Origin: Hyphomonadaceae bacterium
GTDB taxonomy: Bacteria > Pseudomonadota > Alphaproteobacteria > Caulobacterales > Hyphomonadaceae
Direction: 5' to 3'
Length of the DNA: 64,000 nucleotides
Assembly (NCBI GenBank): GCA_016714495.1
Contig: JADKDU010000001.1
Location: forward strand, 496,001-560,000
Part shown: positions 52,232-60,449 of the stretch, in pieces
Numbering within the stretch: the stretch's first letter is position 1
Layout: every line of letters begins with the position of its first letter
Notes under the pieces: generated by a model
Seen by the model: the letters and a program-made list of their open reading frames with translations, nothing else
Databases searched by the model: none
Told to the model about the DNA's origin: nothing
Position numbers and translations under genes: made by a program

Positions 52232-52399
52232 ATGAGCACCCTTCCCCCTGAAGAACCCGACCCCTCGCCCCCTAAACCCGGCCCCGAGCCGGAGCGCAAG
52301 CGCGAGGCGCCGCCAGCAACGCCGCCCGTGGAGATACCGCCTGGCCCTGTGGTGGAGCCGCCGCCTTCGCCCGGAACGCCCCCGCCGGTTACGGCTTAG
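52232..52399 (+). CDS. 55-residue proline-rich peptide
   Basis: A short frame MSTLPPEEPDPSPPKPGPEP, then charged ERKRE and more Pro-rich sequence to PPPVTA, ending TAG at 52397. About 40% proline. No clear ribosome-binding site. Similar short proline-rich peptides are sometimes annotated downstream of SDR genes in alphaproteobacteria, but I cannot confirm it. It could also be a non-coding GC-rich stretch. Confidence 0.35.
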   Translation: MSTLPPEEPDPSPPKPGPEPERKREAPPATPPVEIPPGPVVEPPPSPGTPPPVTA

Positions 52400-52401
52400 G
52401 C

Positions 52402-52815
52402 TCAGGGTCCGAACAGCGTGTCGTGCGTCGTCGCCTTTGGCGGCGGCGCGGGCTTAGGGGCGAGGCCGGCTTTTCGCGAAGCCATGATATCGAGGATGAT
52501 GCGGCCGAGTAGCGCAGTGGCGAGCGGCGCGAAGGCGAGCAGCAATGTGGGCTGGCCAAGTTTGGGCGAGAAGCCGAGGCCGAGGAGCATCAGGGACGCC
52601 ATCACATAGAAGCCAAGGATGATCACCGACAGCGGCCGCCTGACGAGGCGCTGCCAGCCCATGGCGAGGCCCAGTGCAAGCATCCAGTAGAAGCCGAGGC
52701 CGACCCAGCCGGCCCAGCTGTGATCATACTGGCCGAGCGTGGCGATAATGGCGATGTCGGCGGCGATACAGCCGACACCCGTGAGATGCAGGAGGATGGC
52801 CCAGGCCAGTTTCAT
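52402..52815 (-). CDS. Four-helix membrane protein of unknown function
   Basis: A 137-residue protein with four hydrophobic helices: LAWAILLHLTGVGCIAADIAI, WVGLGFYWMLALGLAMGW, PLSVIILGFYVMASLMLLGLG and LLLAFAPLATALLGRIIL. A cytoplasmic tail is Pro/Lys-rich. The ATG at 52815 overlaps the previous stop (ATGA), which decides the start over the GTG at 52839. Last gene of a three-gene operon of envelope proteins. Confidence 0.7.
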   Translation of the reverse strand: MKLAWAILLHLTGVGCIAADIAIIATLGQYDHSWAGWVGLGFYWMLALGLAMGWQRLVRRPLSVIILGFYVMASLMLLGLGFSPKLGQPTLLLAFAPLATALLGRIILDIMASRKAGLAPKPAPPPKATTHDTLFGP

Positions 52816-53237
52816 GCAGCCCTTCTTCGCATCAGCCACTCTGCTCCGGCAACAAGGATAGCCCCTGAGATGTAGGCCTCGAGGTCGAACCAGTCGAACG
52901 CGCCGCCCAGCACGATGCGGGCAAGCTGGTTGTCATGCAATCCGAGGGCGACGAGAAGATTTAGCGCCTGCGCGATCTCGATGGCGAGGGCGATTGTCAG
53001 CGCAACTGCGATCGCTGGAATCATTGTGAGGGGCGTGATAGCGCGCAGGACCGTGTAGACGAGCGCGACGGCGAGAACATCCCCGACATAGGGACGAATG
53101 AAGGCGTCGCGGACGAACAGTGCGATCGCCACCTCGACCGCGAACAGGATGATGGCGGCAAGGAGGTAGATGCTGCGGGTACGCTCACGCCGGACCAAGG
53201 CGCGCCCTCCGGTCGATGCAGCAACAGACCTGATCAC
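52812..53237 (-). CDS. DUF2809-like membrane protein
   Basis: A 141-residue membrane protein with four helices. YLLAAIILFAVEVAIALFV, AFIRPYVGDVLAVALVYTVL and IPAIAVALTIALAIEIAQAL match the DUF2809 pattern, in which the FIRPYxGDVL motif is most diagnostic. Function unknown. GTG start at 53237 overlaps the previous TGA, and its own stop overlaps the next gene's ATG, so translation is coupled on both sides. Confidence 0.78.
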   Translation of the reverse strand: MIRSVAASTGGRALVRRERTRSIYLLAAIILFAVEVAIALFVRDAFIRPYVGDVLAVALVYTVLRAITPLTMIPAIAVALTIALAIEIAQALNLLVALGLHDNQLARIVLGGAFDWFDLEAYISGAILVAGAEWLMRRRAA

Positions 53238-53938
53238 GGTTTGCAGGTTTTCTCAGCTGCGGCGCGGCGGAGCGCGTTCACGTCGCTGACGAGGCGGGCC
53301 TGCGTGACAGGGGCTGGGGGAATGGTGAAGTCCATGGCCGCGATGTGAACGCCTACGTCTTCGTCGAAGACATCGACGCGAAAGGCCGATCGGGCGATGA
53401 CGGCGCTGCGCCACTGGTTGAGTTGTTCATAATCGGCTTCGAGAAGATCGGAGCCGGGCGGCGGGCCAAGGCGGCCATCGAGGCGCAGGAAGATCGCGTG
53501 GGCGCCGGTGTGCGTGGCGGGATAAGCGATCGTCTGCCTCGTCTTTGTGTAGCCACTGGAGAGTTCGAAGGTGAGGTTTCGGACGCGGGCGCCGCGCAGG
53601 GTGAAGCCGGGGAGAGTTGCGAGCAGGCCGCCATCGAGTGTTTCGACCGAGCCCGGATCACGCCAGTCCTTGCCTTCCACCGAATTGCCGACGCGGAAAA
53701 CGTTGAGCGTTGGCTGCGGTCCTGGTCCCGGCGCGTAGACGCTGTCGGCGTCAAGGATAAGCCTGGCTGGAAAGGGTCCGTTATCGGTGACGAGCATCAC
53801 GAGAACGGAGCTGGTTAGCTCGCCGCTGACACGGCTTTGTTCGCCATCGGCCGTGTTGGTGATGCGGCATGTCGTCTGCGCCAAGGCAGGCGCGCCCGCG
53901 AGACAGGCGGCCATGACGGCGACAGTGAGAATACGCAT
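53234..53938 (-). CDS. Exported protein of unknown function
   Basis: A 234-residue protein with a Sec signal (MRILTVAVMAACLAGAPALAQ). The mature part is beta-rich with TTCRITNTADG at the start and EKTCKP at the end, two cysteines that may pair. No family recognised. First gene of the operon with the DUF2809-like and four-helix membrane proteins. Confidence 0.65.
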   Translation of the reverse strand: MRILTVAVMAACLAGAPALAQTTCRITNTADGEQSRVSGELTSSVLVMLVTDNGPFPARLILDADSVYAPGPGPQPTLNVFRVGNSVEGKDWRDPGSVETLDGGLLATLPGFTLRGARVRNLTFELSSGYTKTRQTIAYPATHTGAHAIFLRLDGRLGPPPGSDLLEADYEQLNQWRSAVIARSAFRVDVFDEDVGVHIAAMDFTIPPAPVTQARLVSDVNALRRAAAEKTCKP

Positions 53939-54030
53939 ACAGCCGTCCGCGCTTCGAACCACACCGCACGCTAGCTGTGATTGTTCGCGACGGGAAGCGC
54001 GGCTGTGGAGGATAAAGCAGCCGCGCCTCG

Positions 54031-54941
54031 TCACGCTTGCTGCGACTTCTCCCACGCCTCTGCACTACCCTTCGCGAGATCGCGGACGCGGGCGATGAAG
54101 CTCTGGCGTTCGGTGGGCGAGATGACGCCGCGGGCGTCGAGCAGGTTGAAGATGTGGCTGGCTTTCAGGGCCTGCTCGTAGGCGGGAAGCGGCAGCGGCT
54201 TGTCGAGGGCGAGGAGTTTCTTGCAGACTTTCTCGCAGTCGCTGAACCAGCGTTGCAGCACTTCAGTGTCGGCGTATTCGAAGTTGTAGGCGGACTGCTG
54301 CTTCTCGTTCTCGAGGAAGACATCGCCATAGGTGAGCGGGTATTGAGACTGCGGGTCGTTGAACGGCAGGTCGTAGACACGATCGAGGCCGAACACGTAC
54401 ATGGCGAGGCGTTCGAGGCCGTAGGTGAGCTCGCCCGAGACCGGGCGCACATCGAGGCCGCCACCTGCTGGAAGTAAGTGAACTGCGAGACTTCCATGCC
54501 GTCGCACCAGCATTCCCAGCCGAGGCCCCAAGCGCCGACGGTGGGGTTTTCCCAGTCGTCCTCGACGAAGCGGATGTCGTGGACGGCGGGGTCGATGCCG
54601 ATCTCGTAAAGGCTCTCGAGATAGAGATCCTGGATGTCGGGCGGGTTCGGCTTCAGGATGACCTGGTACTGGTAATAGTGCTGGAGCCGGTTTGGGTTCT
54701 CGCCATAGCGACCGTCCTTCGGGCGGCGCGAAGGCTGCGGATAGGCGGCGTACCAAGGCTTGGGTCCAAGGGCGCGCAGCGTCGTGGCCGGGTGGAGCGT
54801 GCCGGCGCCGACTTCCATGTCGTAAGGCTGGAGGATCGCGCAGCCTTTGGACGACCAGTAGGCCGACAGCTTCAGAATGATCTCCTGAAAACTCTTCGGC
54901 TTCACGATCTCGCGTTTCAGGGCGGCGGACTTAGCGGGCAT
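54031..54941 (-). CDS. glyQ: Glycyl-tRNA synthetase alpha subunit, reading frame broken by one missing base
   Basis: The catalytic subunit that activates glycine, partner of GlyS. From ATG 54941 (GGAG upstream) it has FQEIILKLSAYWSSKGCAIL, QPYDMEVGAGTLHPATTLRA and WECWCDGMEVSQFTYFQQV. Then the frame reads AASMC instead of GGLDVRPVSGELTYGLERLA, which appears in the next frame and continues to the stop at 54031. Adding one G near 54460 restores GTG-GGC-GGC and a normal ~302-residue protein. glyQ is essential, so a sequencing or assembly error is the likeliest reason. Confidence 0.85.
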
Positions 54942-55145
54942 GCGGGTCTCCGTTGGCGCCCTCAATAAGGCGAGCCTCCAGCGCTGTCATCCTCGGTGGG
55001 TCGGAGCAATCATCACTCGGCTAAGCCATCTGCGACATTTATGCTATTAACATATACTAAGGATGACAGTTCGTGCTGGCAGCATTCACACCCGCCCTGC
55101 ATCACCTGTTTCCTGCGCCCCGCCCGTACCCCCCGCCGGCCCAGC

Positions 55146-55841
55146 ATGACCCTGATGTCGTCTTCAAGAGCGTCCGCCTTCGAAGGGTGCGCATGCGCCA
55201 TGATGACGCTCGACGCGACCTCAAGATCCTGCATGTCAACGGATCGACCCGCCAGCTGCTGCGCAACAACGCCGCCGCCCTCAAAACGATCTGGCCACGT
55301 TCAATCCTGACGCGATCGTCGGCACCTGTGTCGACATTTTCCACGAGCCCCCTCGCACCAGCGGCAGATCCTGGTCGATCCGAACCGCCTGCCCTTAAAA
55401 ACCGACATTACCCAGCGCAACTATCTCGGCAACGCGCTGCAATGGGCCGACGTCACGGCCCCCCAATTCGGGCATGCTGGCCTCGCTCGGCCGCTCGCAG
55501 GCGATCATCGAATTCACGATCGACGGTACGATCATCAACGCGAACGACAACTTCCTGACGCGATGGTTACAGGCTCGGCATCAAGGGCCGTCGCCACCGC
55601 ATGTTCAGGGATTCAACGCACGCAGCCCAGCCGGAATGTTCCCTCGTCGAGCATCTCGCAGGTGGCGGCAGCCGTTCAACAACAATCGTCGGCGACATCG
55701 GAAATCTCGGCGACGATGCAGATGGCTTCAAGCTCGGTGAATGCGATCGACAAGGGGCATTGGCGAGATGGCGGGCGCCATGTCGTTGGCCGCAAACTCG
55801 ACCGAGCTAGTCCGCGGAATCAAGCAGGTCTGGTGAAGTAG
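55146..55841 (+). pseudogene. Relic of a PAS-containing methyl-accepting chemotaxis protein
   Basis: Short pieces of one receptor lie in different frames: DLKILHVNGSTRQLLRNNAA, NDLATFNPDAIVGTCVDIFH and DPNRLPLKTDIT of a first PAS, LGRSQAIIEFTIDGTIINAN of a second, then SISQVAAAVQQQSSATSEIS and TMQMASSSV of the signalling domain, ending at TAG 55839. Most of the second PAS and of the coiled-coil signalling region is missing. Several frameshifts and an internal deletion make this a truly decayed gene, unlike the single-indel genes nearby. Confidence 0.75.
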
Positions 55842-55845
55842 CGTC

Positions 55846-55941
55846 CTAGCGGCGACTGCCGTCCGGACAGACGGCCAGCACCGCGAGGATGCCGAAGGCC
55901 ACAATCAGCGAGATGGCTTGAATAACAACTTGCATGCCCAT
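55846..55941 (-). CDS. 31-residue hydrophobic peptide
   Basis: From ATG 55941 (GAGTGAGG upstream) it reads MGMQVVIQAISLIVAFGILA then VLAVCPDGSRR. One membrane helix with a short basic tail, in the size range of real small membrane proteins. It follows the chemotaxis relic in opposite orientation. Function unknown; chance cannot be excluded at this length. Confidence 0.4.
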   Translation of the reverse strand: MGMQVVIQAISLIVAFGILAVLAVCPDGSRR

Positions 55942-56098
55942 GAGCCTCACTCCCGCGCGTTGCTTACCATTTAGGCGCGCGGGCGTTCCGGCGCAGGATC
56001 GGCCGTCACTTTGTCGCATGAGGGCGTGGCCACAATGCGAAGCTCGCCGCGGATTGAGTCGGCGATTTGGCGAAGTGCAGGCGGGCGTGGAGCGCGGG

Positions 56099-56299
56099 TC
56101 AGCTGTCGCTCGGTTCATCACGTGCTGTGCTTTTGCGGGCACGGTGATCGTCGAGGCGGCGCACGACGACTTCGTGCGGATCTTGCACGCCATCGGCAGG
56201 CGGCGGAGGCGGCGTGCGGCCAAAGCGGGCGCGCAGCGCCGGCGTCACCAGCACGATGATCAGGATCGCCAACAGCAAGACAAAGATCATGCCGCCCAT
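56099..56299 (-). CDS. 66-residue single-pass membrane protein
   Basis: From ATG 56299: MGGMIFVLLLAILIIVLVTP, a single strong membrane helix, then a Pro-rich and charged tail (RFGRTPPPPPADGVQDPHEV). The ribosome-binding GGAG overlaps the end of the methyltransferase gene, six bases upstream, so it is co-translated with it. Third in the DUF2007-methyltransferase operon. Function unknown. Confidence 0.55.
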   Translation of the reverse strand: MGGMIFVLLLAILIIVLVTPALRARFGRTPPPPPADGVQDPHEVVVRRLDDHRARKSTARDEPSDS

Positions 56300-56304
56300 G
56301 GCGG

Positions 56305-57045
56305 TTATCTCCATTCCAGCGCGCCGCCGTCGAAGCACGCGGCGGCCCGGGAAGAGAAGTGACCGCCAGCGACGTCGTGGAGCGCTATCCCATCATATAG
56401 GGTCACAGGGCCCCGACGCAGCCCCTTACGCGCACGTATCAGAACACGATTGGCGGGCGCGGCCGGCGCAGGGCGGATCGGCAACACCTCGATCTCGCCT
56501 GCGCGGGGATTCAGCAGCTCGAGCAGGTCAGCCAGCGTAGCGGCGCGGTGGATCAGCGTGATCCGGCCCCCGGGCTTCGTGATGTGGTGCAGGAAGAGGA
56601 TCCAGGCCTTGAGCGGCGTGTCGGCCAGAAAAGCGTTCGTCTTACCGGGCGCGGGGGCGCGGATCGCTGCCGGATCAAAGAAGGGCGGATTCGAGAAAGA
56701 CTGGTCGTAGACATTCTCGAGCGCCGAGGGGCGTTCGGCGATGTCGTGGGTGCGGATGTCAGCACGCGCGGCGAACGCGTTCGTAGCGATGCCCTGCCCC
56801 GCCAGCGTAATCGCGGCGGCGTCGCGCTCGAAACCCGTGAAATGGCAAGTTGGAAGCCGGTGCGTGGCGCAGAGGAGCGCGGCCCCGGCGCCGCTGCCGG
56901 CCTCGGCTAGCGATTCACCGTGTTTGGCGGAGAGAGACGCCGCCAGAAGGACAGCGTCCATCCCAGCCCGATAACCTCGCGCAGGCTGCACGACCGTGAC
57001 GGCGCCGCCGAGAAAGCGGTCATAGGTGATAAGGCTGTCCGTCAC
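56305..57045 (-). CDS. TrmN6-like SAM-dependent methyltransferase
   Basis: A 246-residue class I methyltransferase. The SAM-binding block is EAGSGAGAALLCATHRLP, and the catalytic motif NPPF appears in YDQSFSNPPFFDPAAI, marking an N6-adenine or glutamine methyltransferase. The small size and RFLGGAVTVVQPARGYRAGMDAVLLA (in two halves) match the tRNA1(Val) A37 N6-methyltransferase family. GTG start at 57045 overlaps the DUF2007 stop. The substrate is inferred by family. Confidence 0.82.
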   Translation of the reverse strand: MTDSLITYDRFLGGAVTVVQPARGYRAGMDAVLLAASLSAKHGESLAEAGSGAGAALLCATHRLPTCHFTGFERDAAAITLAGQGIATNAFAARADIRTHDIAERPSALENVYDQSFSNPPFFDPAAIRAPAPGKTNAFLADTPLKAWILFLHHITKPGGRITLIHRAATLADLLELLNPRAGEIEVLPIRPAPAAPANRVLIRARKGLRRGPVTLYDGIALHDVAGGHFSSRAAACFDGGALEWR

Positions 57046-57296
57046 CTCTCCTCGCTCTCGCCGCCCCAATCGCCTTCAACGGGCGGCTCGGGCGTGGTGT
57101 CGAGCTGTTTCAGGATGTCTCGCGCACTGGCCGCATATTCGTCCGGAACGAGAATTCGGCGTTCCACAGCGAGGATGCTGCCTTCAACTGCGGCCATGAA
57201 ACGATCGGCCACGAAGGGGTGGCAACCGGCCTGCTTCAACAGGACCATGGCGTAGTCGAGCCGGATAGGGTTATTGGTTCTTAGAACTTCGATCAT
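57042..57296 (-). CDS. DUF2007 family protein
   Basis: An 84-residue protein: MIEVLRTNNPIRLDYAMVLL, KQAGCHPFVADRFMAAVEGS and RRILVPDEYAASARDIL, matching DUF2007 ('putative signal transducing protein'), a PII-like small fold of unknown role. Coupled to the downstream methyltransferase by a GTGA overlap. Divergent from the polyprenyl synthetase gene. Confidence 0.85.
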   Translation of the reverse strand: MIEVLRTNNPIRLDYAMVLLKQAGCHPFVADRFMAAVEGSILAVERRILVPDEYAASARDILKQLDTTPEPPVEGDWGGESEER

Positions 57297-57419
57297 TTTC
57301 GCGACAACTTGCCACGCCGCTGACCAGCCCCGTGGTTCCTATTTCTTGACCAGCTTCTCACGCGGCGAATATCGTATAATAGCTGCGCCCCGTGAAGCGG
57401 GTTGGAAAGCGCTAAGGGG

Positions 57420-58448
57420 ATGGAATTGGCCGGTTACGCCGAAATCCAGACGCAAGCGTCGCCGCCTGCAACGCCGATGGACCGCCTTGTGGCGCTGTTG
57501 CGGCCGGAGCTGGCCGATGTTGAGCGGCTGCTTGCTGAACGCGCGGCTAGCCCCGTTGCGACGATTCCCGACCTTTCCAGCTATTTGATCGCTGCTGGCG
57601 GCAAGCGCTTGCGCCCTGTCCTGACGCTCGCTTCGGCCCGGGCTGTGGGCGGGCGCGGCGGGGAAGCGGTGTGCAAGCTGGCGGCGGCGGTGGAGTTCAT
57701 CCACACGGCCACCCTGCTCCATGATGACGTGGTCGATGACAGCGACCTGCGCCGCGGCAAGGCTGCGGCCAAGAATGTGTGGGGCGCTTCAGCCTCGATC
57801 CTGGTCGGCGACTTCCTGTTCGCCCGTTCGTTCACGCTGATGACCGAGACGCGGGATCTGCGGATTCTGGATATTCTGAGCCGCGCCTCGTGCGTGATCG
57901 CCGAGGGCGAAGTGCGGCAGCTGGCGGCGCTAGGGAGGGTCGACCTGTCGTTCAACGAATACATGGCGATCGTCGAAGCCAAGACGGCGGCGCTGTTTGA
58001 AGCGGCCTCGCGCGCCGGCGCCTACACCGCGACGAATGACGATGCGGTCGCCGATGCGATGGGCGAGTATGGGCGCAGGCTTGGACGCGCCTTCCAGATC
58101 GTCGATGACTTGCTTGACTATGGCGGCCTGACGTCGGTGATCGGCAAGGCTGTTGGCGACGACTTCCGGGAAGGCAAGCTCACCCTGCCGGTGCTGTATG
58201 CCCGTGAAGCGGCGGACGCGGCGGACCGGAAATTTTGGGACCGCGTGATGGGCGAGCGCGAGCAACACGAGAGCGACCTCGCGCATGCCATCCACCTGAT
58301 CCGCTCGTCGGGCGCGGCGGAGCGCACGCTGGAGACGGCGCGGCTTGAATCTGCAGCTGCGCAGGCGGCGCTCGCGCGGGCCTCGCGGGGAGCTTTCCAC
58401 GACGAGCTGGCCGAGCTGGCCGATCACTGCGTGAATCGGGCGTTCTAG
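57420..58448 (+). CDS. Polyprenyl diphosphate synthase (octaprenyl type)
   Basis: About 342 residues, all-helical trans-prenyltransferase elongating FPP with IPP to make the ubiquinone side chain precursor. The first Asp-rich motif is LLHDDVVDDSD, and the second FQIVDDLLDYGG. GGKRLRPVLTLASA binds the pyrophosphate. Chain length cannot be set from sequence by eye. Start uncertain: ATG 57420 is used; TTG 57426 has the better-spaced AAGGGG. Convergent with the transferase gene that follows, one base apart. Confidence 0.9.
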   Translation: MELAGYAEIQTQASPPATPMDRLVALLRPELADVERLLAERAASPVATIPDLSSYLIAAGGKRLRPVLTLASARAVGGRGGEAVCKLAAAVEFIHTATLLHDDVVDDSDLRRGKAAAKNVWGASASILVGDFLFARSFTLMTETRDLRILDILSRASCVIAEGEVRQLAALGRVDLSFNEYMAIVEAKTAALFEAASRAGAYTATNDDAVADAMGEYGRRLGRAFQIVDDLLDYGGLTSVIGKAVGDDFREGKLTLPVLYAREAADAADRKFWDRVMGEREQHESDLAHAIHLIRSSGAAERTLETARLESAAAQAALARASRGAFHDELAELADHCVNRAF

Positions 58449-58449
58449 C

Positions 58450-59493
58450 TCAGGCGATATCCGCGCCCACAAGTCCCGCTGCGACGCCGGAGCGGCGGAC
58501 GCGCCAGTGAATCCAGATCGACACCAGCGACAGCACGAAGGCTATCGCAGGCATTTGTCCGCCGAGAATTGTGGACGCCACGGCGACAAGCGCTGCGTTG
58601 AGCGCCCAGAAGGCGTGGACGAGCGCAACCTGCCAATGCTGCAGGCCCGCCTTCATCGCGATCTGGTAGGTGTGGTCGCGATGGGCGACGAACAGCTTCT
58701 TCCCGTGCATCGAGCGCCAGGCGAGCGTCATCAGCACGTCTGACAGAAAGGGCAGCAGCAGCATGGCTGGCACGAACAGCAGATCCGGCCGCTGGCGCAC
58801 GAATTCGAGGCTGAGGCCGCCGAGACTCGCGCCGGCGAAATAGGCGCCAGCATCGCCCACGAACAACCTGCCCGGTATGTTCCAGACCAGAAAGCCTGCC
58901 AGCGCGCCGGCTACCGACGCTGACAAAAGCGCAAGCGTCCACGCGCCGGTGAAGCCAGCGCAGATGGCGAGACCAAGCGCGGCGATCGCGGCCATGCCCA
59001 TGGCGAGGCCATTGGCGCCGTCCATGAAGTTCACTGCGTTGATCACAACCACGAGCCAGAGGGCCGACCCCGTAATCGAAACGGCGAGCGGCAGGTGAAT
59101 CATCGCGCCGGGCCACAGGCCAAGGACGTCAGCGCGAGAGCCAAAGGCCGCCATGCCGACCGTGATTGCGATGACGCAAGCGAGCCGGATGGTGGCGCGC
59201 AGGCGCAGGATGTCGTCCACAAGACCGAGCAGCATGGCGAGAAGCGCGCCGCCGCCGGTGATCAGGATCACAGAATCCAGTTGCCATTCCGTATTCTCGG
59301 TGATCGCGACCGTGGCCAGGAAAGCCGAAATCGCGACGGCGAGCCCGCCCGAGGTGGGCACGGCTGTGCGCTGGATCTTCCGCGCCTCGGTGGGAGCATC
59401 CATGATCCGCACAGACATGATCACACGACATAGCAGCACCGACGGCGCGGCGGCCAGCACAAAAGCCAACAAGATGCGGAGCGGTTCGCCCAT
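58450..59493 (-). CDS. WecA/MraY-family polyprenyl-phosphate sugar-1-phosphate transferase
   Basis: A 347-residue protein with about ten membrane helices. Catalytic motifs of the family are GLVDDILRLRATIR, INAVNFMDGANGLAMG, GRLFVGDAGAYFAG and the cytoplasmic HRDHTYQIAMK, which is nearer to the WecA/glycosyltransferase-4 group than to MraY. It would transfer a sugar phosphate from a UDP-sugar to undecaprenyl phosphate, starting a surface polysaccharide. No other polysaccharide genes are in the window, apart from the GT-C fragment at 1-369. Confidence 0.88.
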   Translation of the reverse strand: MGEPLRILLAFVLAAAPSVLLCRVIMSVRIMDAPTEARKIQRTAVPTSGGLAVAISAFLATVAITENTEWQLDSVILITGGGALLAMLLGLVDDILRLRATIRLACVIAITVGMAAFGSRADVLGLWPGAMIHLPLAVSITGSALWLVVVINAVNFMDGANGLAMGMAAIAALGLAICAGFTGAWTLALLSASVAGALAGFLVWNIPGRLFVGDAGAYFAGASLGGLSLEFVRQRPDLLFVPAMLLLPFLSDVLMTLAWRSMHGKKLFVAHRDHTYQIAMKAGLQHWQVALVHAFWALNAALVAVASTILGGQMPAIAFVLSLVSIWIHWRVRRSGVAAGLVGADIA

Positions 59494-59531
59494 CCGGACT
59501 GGCTAGCGCAGATCGGCGCCAGCGGCCAAGC

Positions 59532-60449
59532 CTAGTCGTTAGCAAGCGCGGCCATGCCGCGGAACAGGGTGGGACGCACCCAGTATTTGCGCTTCTTCTC
59601 GGCAATGCGGCGCGCGGCGGCTTCGGCGGAGGCGTCGTTGGTGAAAACACCGAAACAGGTGGGACCGCTGCCGGACATGCGGGCAAGCAAGCAGCCAGGC
59701 TCGGCGCGGATCAGGTTGAGAGCGCGTTCGATTTCGGGGCACAGAGCGACGGCGGCGGGCTGCAGGTCGTTGCGATAGGTTCCGAGCGCGGCGGTGAAGG
59801 ATTCAAGATCGCGGCCCCAGGGCGGATCCATCTCGCGAAAATTGCGATTGGCGCCGAGCTGGTCGAACCGCTCGAAAACGCGGCGGGTTTCGAGGGTGAT
59901 GCCGGGATTCACGAGGATCGCCGGCATATCAGGTGCAGCGACATCGATCAGCCGCTCGCCCGTGCCGCGCATGACCAGCGGACGCAAGCGCACGCAGGCA
60001 GGCACGTCGGAGCCGAGCTGGATGGCGAGCCGCTCGAGGGCGGCTTCGCCAAACTCGATGCCCCACATCTCGTTGAGGACATGCAGCGTCGCGGCTGCGT
60101 CGGACGATCCGCCGCCAACGCCGCCTGCGATCGGCAGCACCTTGTGCAGGACCAGCGCCGCGCCCAGCCCTCCCCGCTCGCACGCGTCGCGCAAAGCCAT
60201 CGCGGCGGCGAGTGTGAGATTGTTGGGTGCGTTCTTGAGCTGCTTCGCCCCCGGCCCTTCGACGGTAAGCGAAAGTTGCGGCCCGGCGCGGGCGGAGATG
60301 CGATCGGCGGCGCGGGTGTCGGCGAACATCACCAGGCTGTCGACCGGGTGCAACCCGCCGGGGCCGGAAGCGCCCACATGCAGATAGAGGTTCACCTTTG
60401 CCGGCGCCCAGGCCGTAGTGAAGTTCGCGCGATTTGGCGATAGACTCAT
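59532..60449 (-). CDS. ispE: 4-diphosphocytidyl-2-C-methyl-D-erythritol kinase
   Basis: A 305-residue GHMP kinase of the MEP isoprenoid pathway. AWAPAKVNLYLHV at the N-terminus, the ATP loop LPIAGGVGGGSSDAAATL and the C-terminal LARMSGSGPTCFGVF are diagnostic. The ATG overlaps the stop of the upstream TPR gene (ATGA). The polyprenyl synthetase gene nearby uses the pathway's end products, but is on the other strand. Confidence 0.94.
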   Translation of the reverse strand: MSLSPNRANFTTAWAPAKVNLYLHVGASGPGGLHPVDSLVMFADTRAADRISARAGPQLSLTVEGPGAKQLKNAPNNLTLAAAMALRDACERGGLGAALVLHKVLPIAGGVGGGSSDAAATLHVLNEMWGIEFGEAALERLAIQLGSDVPACVRLRPLVMRGTGERLIDVAAPDMPAILVNPGITLETRRVFERFDQLGANRNFREMDPPWGRDLESFTAALGTYRNDLQPAAVALCPEIERALNLIRAEPGCLLARMSGSGPTCFGVFTNDASAEAAARRIAEKKRKYWVRPTLFRGMAALAND

